Assembly: GCA_001599815.1 (NCBI GenBank)
Contig: BCIA01000003.1
Span: 2,604,001 to 2,668,000, forward strand
Direction: 5' to 3'
Source of the DNA: Furcasterigmium furcatum
Taxonomy: Eukaryota > Ascomycota > Sordariomycetes > Glomerellales > Plectosphaerellaceae
DNA: 64,000 nt
Position numbers and translations under genes: made by a program. Positions 56,616 through 64,000 of this stretch are shown here, in pieces. Numbering within the stretch: position 1 is the first letter of the stretch; each line of letters begins with the position of its first letter. The notes under the pieces are model-generated. The model did no database searches and was not told the origin of the DNA. It saw only the letters and a program-made list of their open reading frames with translations.

Positions 56616-57343
56616 CTTGTTTATTCGCCAAAAGAACAGTAGGCCGCCGAAAACGTGTGTAAGAAGCGGCGGTACTTGATCGATGGAGGTACTTCATCAA
56701 AGGAGAACATGTATTGAGGCGCCACCATCCTTATACGTGAAGGCCAGGCGGAGCAGCTTCGGAACGCGTGCACTGACCATCGATCGGCAGTTGGAATCTG
56801 GGGTCTAGGGTCGGGCGGATATGCTATCAGCGGACTTGGGCTTCCACTACCCCAGATCAAGCGCGGGCTGGGCAAGGGGACAGCCAGCTGCTTGGAATGT
56901 GGAACAGTTCCGGGGAGCACGACGACGGCTATGGACCCTAATCGACCGCCCAGTGGTTGCGTGCCCATTTCCGACGCTGCAGCGGAACACACTGTATGGT
57001 CGGGTTGGGGTCGAGCGGGTATGGGCCTCAGCTGGGATGCGGGATCAAAGAACACCAAGCAAGTATCATGGATTTGGTCTAGTGAAATGCGCCACGTACA
57101 ACCGACCGAAGATTGTCGGCAATTGCCTGCCGGGACTGATCGAGGGCCCATGATAAGCTATCAGTCCTCGACAATGGCACCAGACTAACTCTTTCACCAT
57201 GCACAGTTCGTACCGCACCCCAGGTTTGGTCAACAACATGGGGGCATCGATAGCATGTCTTGGTTTCACGTTCCAGTCGACGGAGGCAAAGCACGGCACA
57301 CTAATTTCGATCTATTTGGTGCTCTCCCCAAGAAGCCCCCGCA
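56616..57343. other. Promoter of the monooxygenase and 3' flank of SDR
   Basis: 728 bp between two same-strand genes. No further gene is seen. Confidence 0.45.
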
Positions 57344-58221
57344 CTATTCATAGCTGATCAGCCCGTCAATGGTGCCTGCGTGAAGCCCGCCAGTAATGGC
57401 AATGTCCGCCGCCGTCGTGTGTCTTGACGCGTCGCTCAGGAAGTAAATCGCCGCCCCGGTCAGGTCGTTCTGGGTGCTGAGGCGCTGGTTCGGCGGCGCG
57501 AGCCACATCTGCTCCCCTTCCCGCTTGCTCTTGCTCTCCCTCACCGTCCTCGTCATCTCGGAGTCCACGAAGCCCGGGGAGATGGTGTTGACCCTGATGC
57601 CATGGGGCGCAAGCTCTACTCCAAGCACCTTGCTGAGCATCATGACGGCGCCCTTGGAAGCGTTGTACGCGGCCATCCTGTAACCTGGGAGCGCGATATG
57701 TGCGGATTGAGAGGCGATGAGGAGGATGCTTCCGCCCTTTTTCTGCTTCATCATCTCCTTGACAACCATCTGGACCGTGAAGAAGGTGCCCCGAACCTGG
57801 AGAGGATCAGCGGTGATATCAACTGAGAGGCTGCATGAGGGGGTCTTACGTTGATATCCTGAATCCTATTGTACTCGTCCCACGTCTGATCCACAAAGGG
57901 CTTGTCGATGGCAATACCAGCAGCAGGGACACATCCATCGATTGACTTGAATTCTTGAAGCGTCTTGTCAAAGGCAGCCTGTAAGCTCTCCTGCTTGGTG
58001 ACATCGGTCTGTATGAAGACCGTCTTGACGCCGAATTTGGGACCCAACGTCGCGAATTCTTCGACCGGCTGCGCCTGGATATCCCAAACGGCGACGTTGC
58101 CGCCCATCTCACAGATGGCACGGGTCAGCGCGAAGCCGATCCCTTGGGCGCCTCCGGTCACGACATAGTTGCGTCCCTTGAGCTCGAACGTCGGTCGAAC
58201 GTTTTCGATGTTGTAGGACAT
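57344..58221 (-). CDS. Short-chain dehydrogenase/reductase
   Basis: Exons 58221-57850 and 57796-57344, 274 aa from MSYNIENVRP; an upstream ATG at 58254 is possible. TGGAQGIG forms the NAD(P)-binding loop, with acidic DIQA after beta-2 suggesting NAD preference. PAAGIA replaces the usual NNAG/NAG motif (Pro and Ala in place of the Asn), an oddity. The catalytic Ser lies in ASQSAH and the Tyr/Lys pair in YNASKGA. NTISPGFVDSEM and GAAIYFLSDASRHTT match the classical fungal sugar-alcohol or sorbose-reductase-like SDR group. The substrate is not deducible; proximity to the monooxygenase suggests a shared pathway. Confidence 0.92.
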
Positions 58222-58719
58222 GATTGGGACGGAAATAGGTAATTGACTAAACAACGGATTTTGAGCCGTGCGTGGACTGAAGTTGGCATAAATACGATGC
58301 CCAGAAGTTCAGCTTACAAGAGATTGCGCCAATCGACCATCGAGGCATTCCACAGCGCTAGCTGGACCTGAAGTCCGTATCCGACGGGTACGTCCCCTCG
58401 TCGGGTATGAGCGGGTGCAATTCGGAGTCACTGTAGAAAGCATATCAATTGCCGCTAGTGGAACGCAGGGCATAATACGGGGAGAATCTGCTACCACATT
58501 GAGATCGTGGACCTGCGAGGGTCTGAGGAGGGTTTACGTTGCCCTCTGTGCATCTTTGATTGCATTTGTATGCTGGGCGGCCACATCTCAATATACATAC
58601 CTGCCTAGGACTCGCCTCTTCTACGGCGAGAAGCCCTAATATGATCGAAACTCCATCGTTGTCCTGGAGAACGTCGCATAGTGTCTTTGCTGTTTGCCAG
58701 TACAAACCATCCACGAAAC
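58222..58719. other. Spacer between SDR promoter and VPS62-like 3' end
   Basis: About 500 bp without a supported gene; includes the SDR promoter. Confidence 0.45.
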
Positions 58720-60311
58720 TTACTTTGAACCGGACCTGATTTCCCTCCGCCCCTCATCCTCATCCTCAGACGAGAAGAATCCGTCATCTTGGGTCCCCCA
58801 GTCGTCCAACTGTATATCCTCCGTCTGCACCTTTCTATAACCCCCTGAACGCCTGTACTTCCTTGTACCCCAAACGATGGCGAGTACGATACCAGACAAG
58901 ACAACTGCCACAAGACCGTAGAACACCCATATCCTCCACCCTCTCAAGCAACACGGGTACCAAGCCATGTAAACACCGACGGCCCATTCCATCCAGCTCG
59001 GTACGTGTCTATGATCTGGTAGGAGCCCCTTCCTTACCAGCTGTTTGTGTTTTGGGCCCGTGGGTCCGGACGCGAAGCGCTTCAGTCCAAAGCGAGGGAT
59101 CGTCTCCTGACGGGGGTCATCATCGGGGTACTCCACGTCTCCCCATATCCCGTCAAAGTAGAGGAACGACGTCTGGTTCGACTGTGTTGTCGAGCTTTGG
59201 CCAGGAGGCTGGATGCGCGTGAATCTGGAGGACGGAGGATCAAAACGGTAGAAGTAGGCCGATAGAACGGGGTCCCACTGCCTTCCCTCATCGCAATAAT
59301 CTATCATTGCTGCGTCGTGTATTTGATCACTGTGACTCGTGTTAAGATGGATCTCAGAACGTGGTAATGAGAACGGGAAGCCTCACCCTGCGGCCGCGTA
59401 GTTTGCGTGGGAGCCCCGAGCGCTGTAGACAATGGGCTGTGAACAGGTCAGAAGATCAGTCGATACTTATTCCTTGTCGAACAGTCTAAGAGAAGCTGAC
59501 ATACCCGCCGGTCCCTTTTCGAAATGGATGGGTGATCCCAATCATACGCTTTACCGCCTCTATGCTGGCTGTAATAGATTCCGACTGGTGTTCCGTTGTT
59601 GAATCGAATCATGTTGTGCTCCCTGGCACCAAAGTTAGCTCGTTCACCTCAACGACGCGTGTTGACGCCGCGGCAAAGACGCACCAGTCGCCGACATGGT
59701 TGCCGAAATGCATCCCTGACTCTGCCTTCTCACCGCCCACCATCTGATTGATAGGCTCAAGGACCTGAGTAATATTCGGCCCCTCGTTGTAGGAATAAAA
59801 GTAGAAATAGAACGCGTCGAGTTCAGTTGGAGTCTTTTCGACCAAGACGACAACGCACGGCGTGGCATTGTGAACCTGGCCCACCGAATCCGGCTCCGTG
59901 CCATGGAGCCATTCATGAAAGGTGTCGGGATCGTCGTCGGATGTGAGAGAGACTTGATCGCCGAACTCATTCAAGGCTTCCAAGTTGTCCAGGTCGAGTT
60001 CGGAAAGATCGTTTATCGGTGCTCCGTTCACCACAGGCGTTGTATGGCGGATGTGTGTGAGCAGGTCGCTCGGCATGTACGGGTCATCTGAATGTAGCCA
60101 AATAAGAGGAGCTGCGTTGAATAATTAGAAATCCCATTACTTGAATAATTACCCTGGGAATCCGAAACCGAATTGGGCGACGCTGCTTACCATAAATTGA
60201 CACGAAGTCAGGTATTGTGAGGTCTGCGACGCCCCGACCGCACAGCCCAAGCAACAAGGCGGGGATCGAGTTCGCCCATCTCAGTATCCGAGTCTCGTGA
60301 GCCCATAACAT
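58720..60311 (-). CDS. VPS62-like membrane protein
   Basis: Exons on the minus strand: 60311-60191, 60111-59685, 59622-59505, 59436-59387, 59329-58720, 441 aa; all junctions keep frame. The N-terminal hydrophobic stretch SIPALLLGLCGRGVA is a signal sequence or anchor. APLIWLHSDDPYMPSDLL, then GDW joined to EHNMIRFNNGTPVGIYYSQH, RPIVYSARGSHANYAA and MIDYCDEGRQWDPVLS are hallmarks of the fungal VPS62/DUF946 family. A C-terminal helix (VFYGLVAVVLSGIVLAIVW) precedes a basic and then acidic tail with DWGTQDDGFFSSEDEDE. In yeast VPS62 mutants affect vacuolar sorting; the biochemical role is unknown. Exon 4 is only 50 nt. Confidence 0.9.
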
Positions 60312-60962
60312 CTTGAAATGGCTCAAGTGATTTTGAGACTTGGTTGTCAAGGAAGGAGAAATGAAGACTTCCATGCTGATGCGCCCAGAGGCTGAGGCCG
60401 GGATCTTCGGCATCAAATTGCTGACATCCGGACGGCCCGGCAACGGCCCGGCAACGACGCGCAAAATTTAACGGTGGGATACCTGCCCTCTCCCCCCCGA
60501 CTCTTAAATCATGAGCAACGAAATAATAATACCAGAGTAATTCCACAGGTGAGAGGCTTTGGTTCGGAGCCACTATCGCCGAGAGAGAGCGTCATCGTCG
60601 GCGGATCGAGCCATCGAGGCAGCGCATCCTGACGCTACCATTCGTGACGGAGCATGTCCTCGAGATCCAGACCCTGGCGCGGTTCATCCGCGAGTCGCTC
60701 AGCGGGGAGCTCATGAGCGGCGCGACTCTATCGAACAGCGACAGGGTAGACGGCAGGATCTGGCGAGACCTGCGGCAGAACGACTATCCCTTGTCCATCT
60801 CCCCGCTCAATAACCAGGTCACGCCCGGAGAACCGCATGCTAAACTGCTTCGGCACATACTCCAACCACCGCCCAATGTGCCTACTCAACAGCAAGATCA
60901 ACGGCGTCAAGAAGAACATGTTCATAGGGAACCAGCCTTAGGGCGATTCCAAGATTAGCGGG
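60312..60962. other. Divergent/decayed region with a possible gene remnant
   Basis: On the plus strand about 60610-60835 a frame reads TEHVLEIQTLARFIRESLSG and later GRIWRDLRQNDYPLSISPLN, which has a protein-like composition. A neighbouring frame reads CFGTYSNHRPMCLLNSKING. No single model with a start and conserved motif can be made, so I treat it as a probable remnant of unknown identity. Confidence 0.25.
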
Positions 60963-61994
60963 TTATGGAAGGGCGGCAACTGGCCGCCCGTACAGTTCCT
61001 CCATCCGCTTGCTTTTGCCCGGAAATTCAAAGAATTGCTCTGGACAGCAGAAGGTCCACTCGACGTCGTATTCCGGACAGTGCTCACGGTCTTCTCCCTC
61101 GCAGCCCGCCTCGTCCATGTACACACGCGCCAGGGTTTCCGCGAGATCAAACCACAGACCCAGCCGCAGAAGCCTGCGGCGCTGGGCGAGGGGCGATATC
61201 GCCGTCTGGGGCGGCGGGTAGTTGGACGTATCGTCCGGGTCCATGTAGCCCTCGGTGGCGATGATCCTGACCCAGGCCTCCCACACCAGCGCGGCCTTTT
61301 CGTCCCTCGTCATGGCAGCCACCTCCTCATCGCCGGGCGCCTGGGCGAGCCGCTCGATCGACTCCCCGTCGAGATAGATAAAGAAGCTACTACGTTGGAG
61401 GTCCTCGAGCTCGCGGAAGCGCCCCTTATGACACAGCCAGGCCGCCGCCGGATCGGCGCCGTCTAGGGCCTCGCGGTCCTCGAGAATAAAGTTATGGTGC
61501 CTCCGGAGCAGCTCGCCCGCAATAACATCTCGCACCGTGAAGCCGCGACCGGGGGGATTCGCGTCGGCGTGCACCCGCATCACGGCGCGGTACTCCCTGG
61601 TGAGATGAGGGGCAAGCTCTGGCGGTATGCCGTGATCCGAGATAAAGTCGGGTGGTTCAGCAGGCAGCACCTGCAGCGGGGTTTTCTGGTCCGCCGCCCA
61701 CTCATCATGCTGCATCTCGATCCTAAGAAGGGTCAGGCGGCGGATAGCGCGGACGGCGCGCGCAAACAGCTCGTCGTCCTCGTACGAGACGCGCACGATA
61801 GTCGCGCCCCAGCAAAGATCGTGCTTATGCAGCCGGCATCTGCCGCCGCCTTCGTCAAGTAGGAACGCAAACCACTCAAAGAGTTGGTACCCGGGGTCGT
61901 TGTCCCTCGTGACAGGGCCGAGGGGCGGATACCGAGACATCTTGTTGACGTCCCGATCGAGCACCTCGGGAGGCTGCGGGTCGTACGGGTTCAT
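60963..61994 (-). CDS. Uncharacterised protein, 343 aa
   Basis: Single exon from ATG 61994 to the stop at 60963. It is hydrophilic and rich in Arg, Glu, Asp and Trp, without a signal peptide or helix. Notable segments are DPGYQLFEWFAFLLDEGGGR, TREYRAVMRVHADANPPGRG and REHCPEYDVEWTFCCPEQFF. I do not recognise a domain. It has the same general character (acidic, Trp-rich, lineage-specific) as the paralogous family at 2-16 kb, but I see no alignable motif. A 32-bp tandem duplication around the start codon creates an upstream reading frame (separate entry). Confidence 0.65.
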   Translation of the reverse strand: MNPYDPQPPEVLDRDVNKMSRYPPLGPVTRDNDPGYQLFEWFAFLLDEGGGRCRLHKHDLCWGATIVRVSYEDDELFARAVRAIRRLTLLRIEMQHDEWAADQKTPLQVLPAEPPDFISDHGIPPELAPHLTREYRAVMRVHADANPPGRGFTVRDVIAGELLRRHHNFILEDREALDGADPAAAWLCHKGRFRELEDLQRSSFFIYLDGESIERLAQAPGDEEVAAMTRDEKAALVWEAWVRIIATEGYMDPDDTSNYPPPQTAISPLAQRRRLLRLGLWFDLAETLARVYMDEAGCEGEDREHCPEYDVEWTFCCPEQFFEFPGKSKRMEELYGRPVAALP

Positions 61995-62046
61995 GGCCCG
62001 TGAGGCAAGGAGAAGTACGGGTTCATGGCCCGTGAGGCAAGGAGAA
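61983..62046. repeat. 32-bp tandem duplication carrying the start codon
   Basis: The unit beginning GTACGGGTTCATGGCCCGTG occurs at 61983-62014 and again at 62015-62046. On the minus strand both units contain ATGAACCCGTAC. Translation from the upstream ATG (62026) gives 11 codons and ends at a TGA that overlaps the main ATG as ATGA. Confidence 0.85.
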
Positions 62047-62492
62047 GTACGGCTGAGGTGTTATTGTTCTTGTTGTTGGGAGACTGAAGTGAGGTCGTTG
62101 GCTCGAAAGCTTAAGCCGTTCAAATTGCGGATGAGGGCAAGAAGCCCTGTGGCTTTGCTAATCGCCAAGTTCCAAGCAAGCTGGGCATGCATGCACCATA
62201 TAAAGAAGCGATGGGGGCCCTCTAGGGTGCTAGAGGGCTAGAGTTTAGTATATATCTAGCCTTTCCGATTACTATAGACTATAGAATTAATACTATCTTT
62301 GCCTAGGGATCTCCTCACTCTGCTAACAACCGTCCTCTCACACTTAGACTCTGCGGAGGTTGTTGGAAACACGACCGGGGCTGCGCCGACTACCGGTCGC
62401 ATCATCGATGAGTTTATGTTCAAGTTCAATCATGTCCGGGAGCTTAACTGGCTGTGCGTATTGGTTATGGACAAAGTCATCCCGTTCCTGGC
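62047..62492. other. Spacer between SPT3 and the uncharacterised gene
   Basis: Contains an AT-rich stretch with CTAGAGGGCTAGAGTTTAG-like short repeats at about 62220-62250. No gene is supported. Confidence 0.4.
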
Positions 62493-63596
62493 TTAGATCT
62501 AAGAATATGTTAGCCTCGCATCGTACAACAGCACTGGCTTAACATACCAGCCCCAGAGACGACTGCGCCATCTTGAACGGACTTTTCTTGGCCATCCGAG
62601 CTTGCAGCACCTGAAATGCCTGCCGCACGTGTCGCGGCTCAATTGGACTTCTCATGTCTGCCGGCTGGGAGAATAGGCTCTGGCCGTGTGGATGTGGTGA
62701 GAGCATCGACGGTTCTGGCCTCTTTCCTCGCTCTGCCAGCTCGACCGCTTGAATTTTCAACGCCTCGGCCGTCAGGTTCTGCACCATCTCGGAAGTAAGA
62801 AAGCCTAGGATGTCGAGAACGTCGTCGTTCGGCTTGTGATCGGCGATGACACCCAGCCCTGCCCACTCGCGGAACCGCTTGACCTTGCGCCAAGTGAAGG
62901 ATGCGTGCCTGTACTCGGACCACGTCGCGTACTCAGCGATGCTCATGTCGCGTGTCCGCTCGTCATTTCGGCGAAGCTTGTCGAGAGTGGCGAGACCAAT
63001 GAATCCGTCGCTATCGTCTCCTTCGGGTACCTGGGTTCTAAAGAAAGAATTGGTGTCCCAAGGAAGGGAGACGGACTGCATCGTCTTGGCCCCTGAGGCG
63101 CGGGGAACCATATCGTCCGCAGGACCTGAGCTGGGTTCATCTTCCACCACGCCATTCTCGAGGCCGTCCTTGTCAAGGGCGTCTTTGTCGTCTGCATCCT
63201 TAACGGTCTTGCGTATAGCCTTCCAGGTGAGAAAATTACGGACGCGCTCGATTCGTGCAGGGTCGTGACGGATCTGAAAGATGATATCATGGTTGGAGAA
63301 GAGTCGAGACCCACGACGGTACGCGAGATCCCGCGCCGTCATCAACTGCGATGGATGTCAGACTTATGATTCAACCACCGCCAGTTGTGGGAGGAAGCCA
63401 CCATCTGGACGACCTGCTCGTGGACGAGAATCTCAATGAGAGAGAGGGTCTCCAACGAGGGATCTTGAGGCTCGCCGGCGATGTACATCATCTGGATCAT
63501 GGTCTGTGAGCCCGAGATGTGTACCCCGTGTGGGCTTAAACTGACCTGCTGGATTTCTTGTCTAAACTTCGGCTCCTTGAGCGCCATCAGGGGCAT
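62493..63596 (-). CDS. SPT3: SPT3, subunit of the SAGA transcription complex
   Basis: Model on the minus strand: 63596-63546, 63503-63402, 63345-62548 and a 6-nt last exon 62498-62493, 318 aa. The N-terminal histone-fold half reads MIQMMYIAGEPQDPS and then, across an intron, LMTARDLAYRRGSRLFSNHD. The second histone-fold region carries IFQIRHDPARIERVRNFLTW and RKTVKDADDKD. The conserved C-terminal block is SFTWRKVKRFREWAGLGV, KPNDDVLDILGFLTSEMVQ and IEPRHVRQAFQVLQ. SPT3 acts with TBP at SAGA-dependent promoters in the nucleus. The first intron (63504-63545) is only 42 nt and stop-free; if retained the protein gains 14 residues. The last exon codes Ile-stop, matching the usual LI end. Confidence 0.88.
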
Positions 63597-64000
63597 GTCG
63601 CAGCGTGATAGATGGGCAGGGACGCAGGGTGCTCAGAGGAAACCCCCAGCTTTGTTCTCAACAGAATGTATGAATGGAAGGTTCAGCTTTAGGTGACCTA
63701 TTTACTGTTCATCATGCTGGAACCCTTGGTTATCCCAAGGACAGCTCTATACTAGAAGGGAAAGATTTCGAACATTGTTTTATAGAGGCGCCCAAGGGGA
63801 CAGCCGTGCGATGGAGAGTAAAGACACTGTACAACAGAAATGGCAGAGACCGGGGTTGCAAGAATCCAAAAGGAGTGAGGAGACCCTGATCTCTTCGATC
63901 AAATGGCCCGTGCCAAGCCCAACGCACTGACCCGGCTACGTTGTCCGAGACCACGAGTGCCCCCGTCATTCTCGACGCCCGTCAATCTCACCTCTCTCCT
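63597..64000. other. Upstream flank of SPT3
   Basis: Promoter of SPT3. Open frames are short and overlap on both strands; no further gene can be supported before the window ends. Confidence 0.4.

Noticed and set aside
60559..60958. A protein-coding gene on the plus strand
   Set aside because: Protein-like phrases occur in two different frames, without a consistent start, splice sites or known motif; kept only as a possible remnant.
1..64000. CRISPR arrays, bacterial operons or ribosome binding sites
   Set aside because: No regularly spaced repeats were seen; the genes are eukaryotic with introns.
1..64000. tRNA or rRNA genes
   Set aside because: I saw no convincing tRNA cloverleaf or rRNA segment by eye; a tRNAscan-SE run would be decisive.

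Overview
The window is nuclear DNA from a filamentous ascomycete (Pezizomycotina). I infer this from short introns of about 50-90 nt with GTRAGT-like donors and CTAAC branch sites, four Zn2Cys6 regulators, RTA1, DUF3176 and VPS62-like families, an SPT3 gene, and C-to-T decay that looks like repeat-induced point mutation (RIP). Secreted plant-polymer enzymes suggest a plant-associated lifestyle. The species cannot be named from the sequence.

Layout. 0.3-6.4 kb: a rhodopsin-like membrane protein, two copies (A truncated, B intact) of an unrecognised gene family inside a segmental duplication, a small secreted cysteine-rich protein, and a decayed sugar-transporter tail. 6.5-11 kb: an MFS exporter divergent from a Zn2Cys6 regulator, with three 13-bp-phased CGG repeats between them. 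11.3-16.7 kb: a DUF3176 gene broken by two stops, copy C of the family destroyed by Trp-to-TAG changes, copy D (intact), and a cupin protein.

17.3-35.4 kb is the centre of interest: three giant uncharacterised genes. Two are single-exon on the minus strand (1500 and 1206 aa). The third, divergent on the plus strand, would encode about 2416 aa and carries a C-terminal region that I recognise as DUF6603-like. Its first exon is split by an 817-bp AT-rich inverted-repeat element flanked by a TA duplication. Removing the element on paper restores the frame exactly. I infer a co-inherited multi-protein system, possibly of bacterial ancestry, that is disrupted in this strain.

36-42.5 kb: two more Zn2Cys6 regulators and an RTA1 membrane protein. 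44-50.7 kb: a secreted GH106-like rhamnosidase, a tannase/feruloyl esterase with one premature stop, and the tail of an MFS permease, together suggesting use of plant glycosides and phenolic esters. 52-58.2 kb: a Zn2Cys6 regulator, an FAD monooxygenase and a short-chain dehydrogenase, a possible small metabolic module. 58.7-64 kb: a VPS62-like membrane protein, an unrecognised gene with a duplicated start codon, and SPT3 of the SAGA complex.
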